From the NCBI GenBank assembly GCA_021846695.1, contig JAJZWN010000010.1, forward strand, positions 1-26,827: a stretch of DNA of 26,827 nucleotides, in the 5' to 3' direction. This DNA is from Thermoplasmata archaeon (GTDB lineage: Archaea > Thermoplasmatota > Thermoplasmata > Thermoplasmatales > Thermoplasmataceae). The position numbers and the translations under genes are program-made. The notes beneath the pieces are model-generated. The model had not been told where the DNA came from, ran no database searches, and was given only the letters and a program-made list of their open reading frames with translations. Below are positions 1 through 7,531 of this stretch, one piece after another. How positions within the stretch are numbered: the stretch's first letter is position 1; the number at the start of each line of letters is the position of its first letter.

Positions 1-769
1 AGAGAACAGGAAGAAGTGATATTGCAAAGTAGAAAAAGTTGCCGGAGGAACCTGCAAGTAGTGTACCTGCAATTATCTTCTTCCAGTGTCTGGTAAACAA
101 CTCTTTCTCGGGCGATTTTAGAATCCTGTTCTTCTTTTTTTCCGCTTCGAATACCGGCGTCTCTTTGACCTTCAGTCTTATAAATACTCCGATAACAACT
201 ATAACAAAACTGGCCACAAATGGAATTCTCCACCCGATTGAATACATAAAAGAATGTGGTGTGTATGCAACAAGTGGCAGGAATATTGCTGTTCCCAGGA
301 GTAAACCTATACCAACTGTTGACTGGACAAAGGAAGAGTAGAATCCTCTTCTCTTCTTGAATGTTTCAAGTGTAAGAAGCATAGCTCCACCCCATTCGCC
401 ACCCAATCCAAATCCTAATACCAATCTTAGAATAACAAGCAATACTATGGCAAATACACCTATGCTCGCCTCAGAAGGAATCAATCCGGTAAGCCCGGTG
501 GATATTCCTGATATCAACAGTGTTAACAAAAGTATCTTTTTTCTTCCAAGCCTGTCTCCGAAATGTCCGAATACATATGCACCCACTGGCCTTGTAACAA
601 ATCCAAGTGCAAATGTGAGGAGTGTTAGCAGAACTCCTTCGGCCACAGTCACATGGGGGTAAAATGTATGTGCTATGTATATGGCTCCGGATGAAAAAAT
701 AAAAATACCGTACCATTCTATTATTGTGCCAATCATCGATGCTGCGATAACATCAGTTTTCTCACTCAT
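1..769 (-). CDS. MFS transporter, metabolite:H+ symporter type (partial, 3' end outside window)
   Basis: An open frame runs leftward from an ATG at 769 to the window edge, giving the first 256 residues. The N-terminus (EWYGIFIFSSG) opens the first membrane helix. Residues 68-78 (GHFGDRLGRKK) are the classic MFS loop 2-3 motif A, and further hydrophobic helices follow, with a charged central loop near residues 200-230. The sequence pattern fits the metabolite:H+ symporter branch (ShiA/ProP/KgtP-like), which brings organic acids, osmolytes or sugars into the cell with protons. The substrate cannot be read from the sequence. A full protein would be about 430-450 residues, so roughly 60 percent is visible. 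There is no Shine-Dalgarno upstream of the start; a TATA-like stretch lies about 23 nt away, consistent with a leaderless transcript. It diverges from the ribosomal-protein operon on the other strand. Confidence 0.88.
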   Translation of the reverse strand, partial: MSEKTDVIAASMIGTIIEWYGIFIFSSGAIYIAHTFYPHVTVAEGVLLTLLTFALGFVTRPVGAYVFGHFGDRLGRKKILLLTLLISGISTGLTGLIPSEASIGVFAIVLLVILRLVLGFGLGGEWGGAMLLTLETFKKRRGFYSSFVQSTVGIGLLLGTAIFLPLVAYTPHSFMYSIGWRIPFVASFVIVVIGVFIRLKVKETPVFEAEKKKNRILKSPEKELFTRHWKKIIAGTLLAGSSGNFFYFAISLLPVL

Positions 770-786
770 AAAGGTGGAATATCGTT

Positions 787-796
787 AAGTATATAG
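787..796 (-). promoter_or_regulatory. TATA-like box of the MFS gene
   Basis: On the minus strand this reads CTATATACTT and is centred about 22-23 nt upstream of the ATG at 769, slightly short of the usual archaeal spacing for a leaderless mRNA. No purine-rich ribosome site lies in between. Inferred from position and composition only. Confidence 0.4.
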
Positions 797-1209
797 AATT
801 TAGCATCAAAATACCATAAAATTTATATTACTACACATATATTTCCGTCATTTCGTTGATCCCGTGATAGAGATACCGGTTGAAATATATCCAGTGGTTA
901 GACATTAAATAAATTGGAATATAATGCTTCCTATTTATTAGTACCACTTACATTTTTATTCCCTGGATATGACCTATTTTAAATTTCCATATAATTTCTA
1001 TGGTCACTTTATTTATTTCACCAATGGCAACTGTCAATCCTGATTTCAAACTATCTTTGTAACCCTGTGTTGAAGAATTGTGCAGCTGGAGTTTTAACAT
1101 GAATAAATGGCAATTCCATAGACCCATGTTAGTGTAGTTCATAAAAGCAATTATTTGTTTTAATATGCATATTTTTTGAAATTCCTTAATGTTCATGTTT
1201 TCTAATGCT

Positions 1210-1221
1210 AAATATTTATAT
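1210..1221 (+). promoter_or_regulatory. TATA box of the L7Ae-aIF5B operon
   Basis: AAATATTTATAT lies about 45 nt before the ATG at 1262. With the usual 25-nt spacing, transcription would start near 1240, leaving a leader of about 20 nt that carries the strong Shine-Dalgarno GAAGGAGG at 1248-1255. This operon is therefore leadered, unlike many genes in the window. Confidence 0.6.
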
Positions 1222-1261
1222 TGCAGTTTATAATACCTTGCAGAAGTGAAGGAGGATTATC

Positions 1262-1843
1262 ATGGAAAACAGTTATGTAAAGTTTGAAGCTCCCGAATCG
1301 TTAGTCAAAGATGCATTGGATTTTGTAGAAAATTCCTACAGATCTGGCAAGATTAAGAAAGGGACAAATGAAGTAGTTAAGTCTATTGAGAGAGGAGAAG
1401 CAAAGGTAGTTGTAATAGCAGAGGATGTTTCACCCCCTGAAGTTGTTTTTTACATACCGGTCCTTTGTGAGGAAAGGAAAGTCCCGTATACATATGTAAA
1501 AAATAAGAGTGACCTTGGACTGAAAGTTGGTATTGCATCTGCAGCATCAATAGCAGTGGTTGATTTCGGTAAAAATGAGGATGCATATAAGGAACTTATA
1601 TCATCAATAGAAAATGCAAAAGCTGGAAAGGAAGAAAAGAAGAAACCTGCAGCCAAGTCAGAGAAACCAAAAGAGGAAGCAGTTGAAGCTGAGGCTGCAG
1701 AAGCACCTGAAGCAGAAAAAGAAGCCAAGAAGGAAGCAAAAAAGGAGCCAAAGAAAGCAAAAACTTCTGAATCAAAGGAAACAAAGAAAGCCCCTAAAAA
1801 GACTACAAAGAAGAAAGAAGATTCAGAAGAAGATAAAGAGTGA
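1262..1843 (+). CDS. rpl7ae: Ribosomal protein L7Ae with long charged C-terminal tail
   Basis: L7Ae (eL8) binds kink-turn RNA in the 50S subunit and, in archaea, is also the core protein of C/D and H/ACA RNPs and of RNase P. Residues 1-122 are the complete family domain: the GTNEV RNA-contact motif at 34-38 and the VSPPE loop at 56-60 are both present. The family is normally about 120 residues; this protein continues to 193 with a low-complexity tail made almost entirely of Lys, Glu, Ala, Pro, Ser and Thr. The tail stays in frame up to a stop 6 nt before rps28e, so it is not a read-through error. The start is fixed by GGAGG at 1251-1255. First gene of a translation operon whose order is conserved in euryarchaea. 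Confidence 0.95.
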   Translation: MENSYVKFEAPESLVKDALDFVENSYRSGKIKKGTNEVVKSIERGEAKVVVIAEDVSPPEVVFYIPVLCEERKVPYTYVKNKSDLGLKVGIASAASIAVVDFGKNEDAYKELISSIENAKAGKEEKKKPAAKSEKPKEEAVEAEAAEAPEAEKEAKKEAKKEPKKAKTSESKETKKAPKKTTKKKEDSEEDKE

Positions 1844-1849
1844 TGCATT

Positions 1850-2059
1850 ATGGCAGACGATGCAACTCCAGCTGAAGTAGTCGAATTGATGGGAAGAACC
1901 GGGATGACCGGGGAAGCCACAACAGTAAAAGTAAGGGTACTGGATGGAAAGGACCAGGGCAGGATAATTGCCCGGAACGTTCTCGGTCCCGTTAAAGTAG
2001 GAGATATACTGATGCTCAGGGAAACAGCAAGGGAAGCAAGAAGATTATCAATAAGGTGA
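1850..2059 (+). CDS. rps28e: 30S ribosomal protein S28e
   Basis: A 69-residue OB-fold protein of the small subunit (eS28). The [19 protein letters not shown] block and the family's C-terminal signature [11 protein letters not shown] are both visible, and the length is typical. It starts 6 nt after the L7Ae stop. GTGAT across that stop can serve as ribosome site, so translational coupling is likely. Its own stop codon (2057-2059) overlaps the GGTGA that leads rpl24e. Confidence 0.96.
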   Translation: MADDATPAEVVELMGRTGMTGEATTVKVRVLDGKDQGRIIARNVLGPVKVGDILMLRETAREARRLSIR

Positions 2060-2064
2060 ATGAA

Positions 2065-2262
2065 ATGGAAAATAGAAAATGTATCTTTTGCGGCCATGAT
2101 ATTGAACCCGCATCTGGAATTATTTATATCAGGAAAGATGGAAATATAATGAATTTCTGCTCTAAAAAATGCAGGGTTAATATGATCGACCTCAAGAGAG
2201 CTGCTAGAAATGTTAAATGGACAAACGAGTACCACCGTATCAAGGAAATGAGAAAGGCGTAA
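2065..2262 (+). CDS. rpl24e: 50S ribosomal protein L24e
   Basis: A 65-residue zinc-ribbon protein of the large subunit (eL24). Four zinc-ligand cysteines are in place: C6, C9, C32 and C36 (CIFC and CSKKC). The family motif around VKWTNEYHR follows. The frame also permits a GTG at 2056, but the ATG at 2065 is preferred because GGTGA at 2055-2059, which overlaps the S28e stop, sits 5 nt upstream as a Shine-Dalgarno and the family begins at this point. Co-transcribed with its neighbours. Confidence 0.95.
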   Translation: MENRKCIFCGHDIEPASGIIYIRKDGNIMNFCSKKCRVNMIDLKRAARNVKWTNEYHRIKEMRKA

Positions 2263-2266
2263 TAAT

Positions 2267-2686
2267 ATGGAACGAACTTTAGTACTCATAAAGCCAGATG
2301 GTGTAAAAAGGCATCTCATTGGGAATATTATAGAAAGATTCGAAAATAAAGGCTTGAAAATAGTTTCTTTGAAACTGATGAAAGTATCTGATGATAAAGC
2401 CCGGCAACATTATAGCGTTCATAGTATGAAACCATTTTTTGAAGGTCTTGTATCTTATTTAACATCAGGTCCTATAGTAGCTTTAATACTTGAAGGTGAT
2501 AATGCGATAATTTCGTGCAGAAATCTCGCCGGTGCAACTGATGGTTCTGCCGCAGCCGCAGGTACCATAAGGGGCGACTTTTCATTGAACATCGAGGAAA
2601 ATATAGTTCATGCCTCCGATTCTCCAGAATCTTTTAACCACGAATATAAAATATTCTTTAATGAGAACGAGATAATGGATTATTAG
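2267..2686 (+). CDS. ndk: Nucleoside diphosphate kinase
   Basis: Transfers the gamma phosphate of ATP to nucleoside diphosphates through a phosphohistidine, keeping NTP pools balanced. The LIKPDGV strand with the catalytic-site Lys, the HY of the substrate helix, the TIRGDF loop with its Arg, and the active-site His in NIVHASDS are all present. At 139 residues it is close to the family's length. Two prolines normally fixed in the NPxxxxPGTIR loop are replaced (ATDGSAAAAGTIR). Its position between rpl24e and infB is the standard euryarchaeal order. The gap to rpl24e is 4 nt and to infB 2 nt, so expression is tied to the ribosomal genes. Confidence 0.95.
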   Translation: MERTLVLIKPDGVKRHLIGNIIERFENKGLKIVSLKLMKVSDDKARQHYSVHSMKPFFEGLVSYLTSGPIVALILEGDNAIISCRNLAGATDGSAAAAGTIRGDFSLNIEENIVHASDSPESFNHEYKIFFNENEIMDY

Positions 2687-2688
2687 GT

Positions 2689-4431
2689 ATGGAAACCACA
2701 AAAAAAAATTTAAGGGAACCAATTGTATGTGTGCTTGGCCACGTAGACCATGGAAAAACTACTCTCCTTGATGATATCAGGGGGACTACAGTAGCTAAAA
2801 AAGAAGCCGGTGGCATAACACAGAAGATTGGTGCAACCGAAATTGATAAAAACACACTTGAAACAAACATTAAAAATTATTTTAAAAATATACAGGTAAC
2901 TATTCCTGGATTATTATTTATTGATACTCCCGGGCACGTAGCTTTTGCAAATATGAGGTCTATGGGCGGGGCACTTGCAGACATAGCTATACTGGTTATC
3001 GACGTAAATGAAGGCTTAAAGCCACAGACAATAGAATCCATAGATGTTTTAAAAAAATATAAAACACCCTTTATAATTGCAGCAAATAAAATTGACATGA
3101 TACCTTATTTTGTTTCATCAAAAGATACATCATTCAAGGAAACCTTAAGTAAACAGAGGAAGGAATACGTTGATTTTCTTGATGAAAAGATTTACAAAAT
3201 TATCAATGACCTTTATGTCAAAGGCATATCATCGGATAGATATGACAGGATTACTGATTTCACAAAATCATTCGCTATAGTTCCAATTAGCGCAAAGCTG
3301 AATATAGGAGTACCTGATATTCTGATGGTTCTGACAGGGCTCGCACAGAGATTTCTGGAGGAGCACATACAATTTGAGAGCAAATCAACCCGCGGTTCTG
3401 TTATAGAAATTAAAAAGGAAGGATCACTTGGAACGACATTAGATACAATACTGTACCAGGGTGTGCTCCACAAGGGCGATAAAATTGCCTTAAATACAAT
3501 AGCAGGGCCAGCAGTCACCAAGGTAAAGGCTATTATTGCCACCGGTAAAAAAGGTATGGTAGAAAAAGAGAGTATAAAATCTGCAGCAGGAATAAGAATA
3601 CTTATAACGGACAAACTTGATGTGCTTTCCGGTACATCTATCATTGCTATTAAGGGCGGTAAAACAGACGCTGCTTTCAATGAATTGATTAATGAATCAA
3701 AACCAGATATAAAACTCTCTGAAAACGGAATCACAATAAAGGCAGAGGCAATCGGTTCACTTGAAGCTATAGCCTATGAAATGGAACAGAACAAAATCAA
3801 CGTCAGGGAAGCGCAGATAGGGGATATAACTAAAAGAGACATAATCAACGTGTCTACATTAAACAACCCGCTGGACCGTGTAATAGTTGGATTCAACGTG
3901 AATACTTCCGGGGATGCAAAAGAAGCCATGGAAACAAATAACGCCAAAGTTATTTCCGGAAATGTTATTTATTCTATGATAGATGACCTTACAAAATGGC
4001 TAGAATTCAAGAAGAATGAAATAGAAGAAGAAAAGAAAAATAATAAGCCAGTACCATCAAAGCTTGTAATCATGCCTGATTATATATTCAGGGCCGCAAA
4101 ACCTGTAATTGTTGGCATTAAAGTTCTATCCGGGCGTGTTAAGGTTGGTGATAAACTCATAAATGGCAAGAATAAATATGCAGGTACTATTAAGAGCCTC
4201 AGGGATGGAGATGTCAACCATCAATTTGCTGACAAAGGTTCTGAACTATCATGTGCAATTGATGGAGTCACTTTAAACAGGCAAATTTTTCCAGACGAAG
4301 ACCTATATGTTGATGTGCCAGAAAATGTAGTAAAGGAAATGAAAGACCAGGATATGGATCCTGATGTCAAAACTACAATGGAAGAATTAATAAAAATTAA
4401 GAGAAAAGATGAGCAGTTCTGGGGATTTTAA
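2689..4431 (+). CDS. infB: Translation initiation factor aIF5B (IF2-like GTPase)
   Basis: A GTPase that promotes subunit joining and initiator-tRNA placement. The 580 residues carry the complete G domain: G1 GHVDHGKT at 17-24, switch I GGITQ at 41-45, G3 DTPGH at 79-83, G4 NKID at 133-136 and G5 SAK at 201-203. Domains II-IV follow with the typical aIF5B pattern. Length matches the family, and there is no intein, although archaeal homologues sometimes carry one in the G domain. The start two bases after the ndk stop gives the canonical N-terminus. Last gene of the operon; a T-rich stretch follows and the next gene is convergent. Confidence 0.97.
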   Translation: METTKKNLREPIVCVLGHVDHGKTTLLDDIRGTTVAKKEAGGITQKIGATEIDKNTLETNIKNYFKNIQVTIPGLLFIDTPGHVAFANMRSMGGALADIAILVIDVNEGLKPQTIESIDVLKKYKTPFIIAANKIDMIPYFVSSKDTSFKETLSKQRKEYVDFLDEKIYKIINDLYVKGISSDRYDRITDFTKSFAIVPISAKLNIGVPDILMVLTGLAQRFLEEHIQFESKSTRGSVIEIKKEGSLGTTLDTILYQGVLHKGDKIALNTIAGPAVTKVKAIIATGKKGMVEKESIKSAAGIRILITDKLDVLSGTSIIAIKGGKTDAAFNELINESKPDIKLSENGITIKAEAIGSLEAIAYEMEQNKINVREAQIGDITKRDIINVSTLNNPLDRVIVGFNVNTSGDAKEAMETNNAKVISGNVIYSMIDDLTKWLEFKKNEIEEEKKNNKPVPSKLVIMPDYIFRAAKPVIVGIKVLSGRVKVGDKLINGKNKYAGTIKSLRDGDVNHQFADKGSELSCAIDGVTLNRQIFPDEDLYVDVPENVVKEMKDQDMDPDVKTTMEELIKIKRKDEQFWGF

Positions 4432-4465
4432 ATTTGTATTTTGATTAAAACTTTTTAAAGGAACA
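4432..4465. terminator. Convergent A/T-rich spacer, likely shared termination zone
   Basis: Between the ends of infB (+) and the cation exchanger (-) lie short T tracts on the plus strand (TTTGTATTTTG, CTTTTTAA) and matching T runs on the minus strand. Archaeal termination usually uses oligo-T without a hairpin, so this spacer probably stops both transcripts. Inference from composition. Confidence 0.3.
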
Positions 4466-5386
4466 TCATGAGAATATAAATGTATAAATTATAAGTACAA
4501 CAGAAAATATCATCATCAATATCAGAGAGAAAAATGAATCCTGAAATGTCAATGTTCCTATGAAAGCGATTATTGAAAATAGTATTGTTTCTTTGTATAA
4601 TGTACTTCCAGTGATCAATCCTATTGAAACATTCTTTCTCTGGTCCTTCAGTGAAATAGACAGCATTATTATTTCCGGAAGTGAACCAAAAAATCCGAGC
4701 AGGAAAAAGGATGATAGGAATGCAGTAATTTTCAAAACTTCAGATATAATAAGAGCAGCATCTATCATATTATAGGATGCCAGAACGATAACTATAATCG
4801 CAAGGATTCCAAAATATGAAGGGTATGATTCTTCGGCCACAATAACATTTTTGCTTCCAGGCGATTTTGATTTTTTTATAACATAGAATAAGAATACCGC
4901 CAGAGTTATAAATCCTATATAATATGGAACTTTGATAAAATAAAATGATAATATGAGGAGTATTATTGCTGTTGCAGTGACAACGTAGGCGTCCAACCTG
5001 AATTTTGAAATACCTGATTTATAGTACAGTGGTATGAGGATAAAGAATGCAAGCAGGGTAATTGCATTTGAACCCTGTATGGTGCCAAAACTAACTGCCC
5101 CCTGGTTCTCAACTGCTGCCATCACGGACATTGCAATTTCATCCACGATTGCAGCAAATCCTACTATGAATAATCCCACGTATTTTTCAGAGAACGAAAA
5201 AGATTTTCCCACACTGTAAGACACATCAAGAAATATATCACCAGCCATATATATAGATGCCACAGAAATGGCTATGTCGGGAATGATCAGAAAATTAAAT
5301 GTTGTGGTTATATGGTACAATCCTATTAACAAATCTATAAACAATAATACAAAGGAAAAAGAAATTAAAATTATTTTTTTCTGCAA
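4466..5386 (-). CDS. CaCA-superfamily cation exchanger-like membrane protein
   Basis: A 306-residue protein with about ten hydrophobic helices and the internal duplication of Na+/Ca2+-type exchangers. The first alpha repeat is near residues 76-110 (VDEIAMSVMAA then GTIQGSN) and the second near 231-268 (GSLPEIIMLSIS then GLITGSTLY). The acidic residue of each repeat (E83, E238) is kept, but the first repeat reads VDE where most members have (L)PE. Such proteins exchange Ca2+ or another cation for Na+ or H+ across the membrane; the ion cannot be told here. The start is a TTG at 5386, 4 nt after the speD stop, with GTGAT just upstream, so it is translated in an operon with speD. Confidence 0.82.
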   Translation of the reverse strand: MQKKIILISFSFVLLFIDLLIGLYHITTTFNFLIIPDIAISVASIYMAGDIFLDVSYSVGKSFSFSEKYVGLFIVGFAAIVDEIAMSVMAAVENQGAVSFGTIQGSNAITLLAFFILIPLYYKSGISKFRLDAYVVTATAIILLILSFYFIKVPYYIGFITLAVFLFYVIKKSKSPGSKNVIVAEESYPSYFGILAIIVIVLASYNMIDAALIISEVLKITAFLSSFFLLGFFGSLPEIIMLSISLKDQRKNVSIGLITGSTLYKETILFSIIAFIGTLTFQDSFFSLILMMIFSVVLIIYTFIFS

Positions 5387-5390
5387 TTTA

Positions 5391-5783
5391 TCACAGCATC
5401 ATCTGGGGATTTTCGATTTTTACGTTTTCCTCGATTTTGCTGCCTCTCTCAAGTTTTTTATACTCTATGGATGTTGGATGCAGAACATTCAAAAGATAAT
5501 TAAATGCCCTATCTGCATTGCTATGCTCTCCACAGGTATATATATCAAGGGTTACAAGTCCATGTTCCGGCCATGTATGGAATGAAAGATGTGATTCAGC
5601 CAGCAAGGCTATGCCACTTGCCCCCATGGGCCGGAACTGGTAATACTGGGAAGATATTTCCGTCAGGTTACCTTCCTTAATTGCACTTTCTATAATTGGT
5701 GAAATACCATCAGCGCTAGATATTAACTCTGAATCTACACCGTATAAATCCGCTATGATATGTACCCCTACTGCCACTTTCAT
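5391..5783 (-). CDS. speD: S-adenosylmethionine decarboxylase proenzyme
   Basis: Makes decarboxylated AdoMet, the aminopropyl donor for spermidine and related polyamines. At 130 residues it is a prokaryotic class 1B enzyme. The self-cleavage site is visible: E63-S64 in AESHLSFHTWPE, with Ser64 expected to become the pyruvoyl cofactor. H69 and C84 (YTCGEHSNADRA) are the other processing and catalytic residues. The start is supported by GGAGG at 5787-5791, close upstream of the ATG. A TATA box near 5836-5852 predicts a leader of about 30 nt. No other polyamine gene is in the window; the downstream partner is a cation exchanger. Confidence 0.95.
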   Translation of the reverse strand: MKVAVGVHIIADLYGVDSELISSADGISPIIESAIKEGNLTEISSQYYQFRPMGASGIALLAESHLSFHTWPEHGLVTLDIYTCGEHSNADRAFNYLLNVLHPTSIEYKKLERGSKIEENVKIENPQMML

Positions 5784-6092
5784 CGTCCTCCATAATTTTT
5801 TGCACCTCTACAATTCACCTTTATAATAAAGTATTATTTAAATATTTATAAAAATCGGAAAAAATGTTTTTATTTACTTATAAAAATAATACTGAATATA
5901 CCGTGTTTAAATAACAAATAATACTAATATTATATAATTAATAATATATTATTTAATTCAGCTAATTTCTATGCGGATTTAAAAAACGATATGGGGAAAT
6001 TTTAACCTTTATGGAAACACAAATTGTATATATTATTCATTCCATGCTATTGTTGATTTCATTTTGTTATTTATTAAAAGTATGCATTAATT
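5784..6092. other. 309-nt A+T-rich intergenic region
   Basis: This lies between the end of the regulator gene (6093) and the speD start and contains the speD promoter. The part from 5870 to 5960 is almost pure A/T with runs such as ATAATATTATATAATTAATAATATATTATT. I find no RNA gene or convincing coding frame. A 60-codon plus-strand frame from 6011 runs into the antisense of the regulator gene and looks accidental. Confidence 0.5.
5836..5852 (-). promoter_or_regulatory. TATA box of the speD operon
   Basis: On the minus strand this reads TTTATAAATATTTAAAT, about 60 nt before the speD ATG. It predicts a short leader containing the GGAGG ribosome site. Position and composition only. Confidence 0.5.
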
Positions 6093-6863
6093 TTATATAT
6101 GCCTTAAATCAAGTTCTATGCCCGGATTTTTTGACTGCAACTCCCTTATTTCATTTAATGAAAAATGGAAAAATCGTTCTGATACCACTATAGCCGTGGT
6201 AAATCCCCTTCTAGCAGCCTCAAATGCAGAGTTAATTGTGGCATACTCAAATTGTGGCCTGATATTTAAGAGATCAGTGATATTTTTTGCCATTTCGCCT
6301 ATGATGCCGAGAAAATCAAAATCCATGCTTTCCAATGTGTTTTTAACAAGTTGTGAAATGGAAACCATATTATCTACTTTCTCAACATTGTTTACTGCAA
6401 GTACCACAATCCTTGATTTTTTAATATTTATTATTTCCCTCACTGCAGTCACACCTGTGCATTTCCCCTTTACTGCCCGTGTTACTGTAACTCCATGGGC
6501 TCCTCTGCCTGTATATGCCCCTGCATGCAGGTATCCTGCATTCATATAAAGTGACACATTCTGGTTCGCTTCAAAATTTTCATCGGATATAACTTCCCAT
6601 ACAAGGGAAGAATCTATGCTTATAAGGCTAGAATGAACAAAGTTTTCCATATAGTTTAAACCGTTGTAAAGAAAATCAAAACCCTCTTTTGTTATTCTAT
6701 TTTCGTCATCAATAAATCCCTTGTTCTTTAGAATTTTCATATGGTAGACAACGCCCTGTATTGTAATATCAAGTTCTCTGGAAATTTCAGATGGGCGTGT
6801 TTTTCCATTCTTTATATTAAGTAAAATCATCAATTGTGATATTAATGCCTGTTCTATTTTCAT
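6093..6863 (-). CDS. Winged-helix transcriptional regulator with unassigned C-terminal domain
   Basis: 256 residues. The first about 70 form a winged helix: KTRPSEISRELDITIQGVVYHMKILKNKG is a typical helix-turn-helix with recognition helix, followed by a wing and KEGFDFL. Residues 75-256 look like a separate alpha/beta domain with a Gly-rich segment (HAGAYTGRGAHGV) and a hydrophobic core (SRIVVLAVNN; FDFLGIIGEMAK; TAIVVSERFF), which could bind a ligand. I do not recognise this domain. It is not obviously the ThiN-type effector domain of known archaeal thiamine regulators. The gene lies 47 nt downstream of thiE on the same strand with its own A+T-rich upstream region, so a role in thiamine control is possible but rests only on position. 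Confidence 0.75.
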   Translation of the reverse strand: MKIEQALISQLMILLNIKNGKTRPSEISRELDITIQGVVYHMKILKNKGFIDDENRITKEGFDFLYNGLNYMENFVHSSLISIDSSLVWEVISDENFEANQNVSLYMNAGYLHAGAYTGRGAHGVTVTRAVKGKCTGVTAVREIINIKKSRIVVLAVNNVEKVDNMVSISQLVKNTLESMDFDFLGIIGEMAKNITDLLNIRPQFEYATINSAFEAARRGFTTAIVVSERFFHFSLNEIRELQSKNPGIELDLRHI

Positions 6864-6865
6864 AA

Positions 6866-6906
6866 ATATGGATATAACTAAATATTATATGTTTTCCCAT
6901 ATGGAT
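6866..6906. repeat. Direct repeat ATATGGAT upstream of the regulator gene
   Basis: ATATGGAT occurs at 6866-6873 and again at 6899-6906, 33 bp apart (about three helical turns), flanking the probable promoter of the wHTH gene. The spacing on one face of the helix would suit autoregulation, but two 8-mers in A+T-rich DNA can arise by chance. Confidence 0.3.
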
Positions 6907-6910
6907 GACA

Positions 6911-7531
6911 TTAATTTTTTCCGTATTCAATTAATTTGCTTTTAAAATATGATACCTGGTCTTCTATATCATTATGTGAATATATGGCAGAGACAACAGC
7001 AATTCCAGAAATCCCATATTTCAATACAAGGTCTATATTTTCCCTTGATATTCCACCTATAACGAATACAGGTATATTGATTGGCCCAATCCCTTTTAGC
7101 ACATTGATATCACAGATAGTTGCATCATCCTTTGTTTTTGTCGGGAAAAATGATCCGAAAGCAACGTAGTCTGCTCCAAGTTTTTGATATAGCAAAGCAT
7201 CCTTTATGCTGCCATAAGTTGAAACACCTATTATATGATCGGGATACTTTGATTTTACATAGTCAAATGGCACATCGTCCTTTCCTATATGTATTCCATC
7301 AGCTCCAAGTATATCCATTAAAACCGGATCATCGTCAACAATAAATGGCACACTATAATCATGGCAAATAGAGGCTAATTTTTTTCCAATAGCAAGTTTG
7401 TCCCTGAAAGTGGATGTTTTATCCCTGTACTGCAATATGTCCACACCACTTTTTATTGCCCTTTCAGTAGCATTTATAATCCAATCCCCAGAATAATCCG
7501 GAGTAACAAGATAAAGCCCTTTTAATTTCAT
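6911..7531 (-). CDS. thiE: Thiamine-phosphate synthase
   Basis: Condenses HMP pyrophosphate with the thiazole phosphate to make thiamine monophosphate. The 206-residue TIM-barrel shows the family signatures: LQYRDK near residue 34, the DDDPVLMDILGADGIHIGKDD region for pyrophosphate/Mg2+ and HMP binding, FGSFFPTKTKDDA, and the phosphate-binding VFVIGGI. A longer reading from 7570 exists, but the ATG at 7531 is the better start: it overlaps the preceding gene's TGA as ATGA and yields the canonical MKLKGLYLVT beginning. Archaea often use ThiN instead of ThiE; here ThiE is separate and ThiD carries no ThiN domain. Third gene of the thi operon. Confidence 0.93.
   Translation of the reverse strand: MKLKGLYLVTPDYSGDWIINATERAIKSGVDILQYRDKTSTFRDKLAIGKKLASICHDYSVPFIVDDDPVLMDILGADGIHIGKDDVPFDYVKSKYPDHIIGVSTYGSIKDALLYQKLGADYVAFGSFFPTKTKDDATICDINVLKGIGPINIPVFVIGGISRENIDLVLKYGISGIAVVSAIYSHNDIEDQVSYFKSKLIEYGKN

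Larger units (their letters stand above)
770..1261. other. 492-nt divergent intergenic region with one unsupported ORF
   Basis: This A+T-rich stretch separates the divergent MFS gene and the L7Ae operon and holds both promoters. An 82-codon open frame lies on the minus strand from 1196 to 948. Its product has no family I recognise; the C-terminal part contains GLTVAIGEINKVTIEI, which is protein-like, while the N-terminal part is poorly organised. A TATA-like TATAAATA lies about 20 nt before its ATG, but that A+T palindrome is also the L7Ae promoter. It may be a small orphan gene or a decayed fragment. I see no tRNA or other RNA gene here. Confidence 0.35.

Noticed and set aside
1450..2319. 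Long minus-strand frame (289 codons) opposite L7Ae, S28e and L24e
   Set aside because: It is antisense to three certain ribosomal genes; its Ser/Phe/Ala-rich product is the mirror of the Lys/Glu codons of the L7Ae tail.
2689..4431. Intein in aIF5B
   Set aside because: The G domain is continuous from GHVDHGKT to SAK with normal spacing and the protein has ordinary length.
6011..6193. 60-codon plus-strand frame
   Set aside because: Half of it is antisense to the wHTH regulator, and it has no Shine-Dalgarno, well-spaced TATA box or recognisable product.
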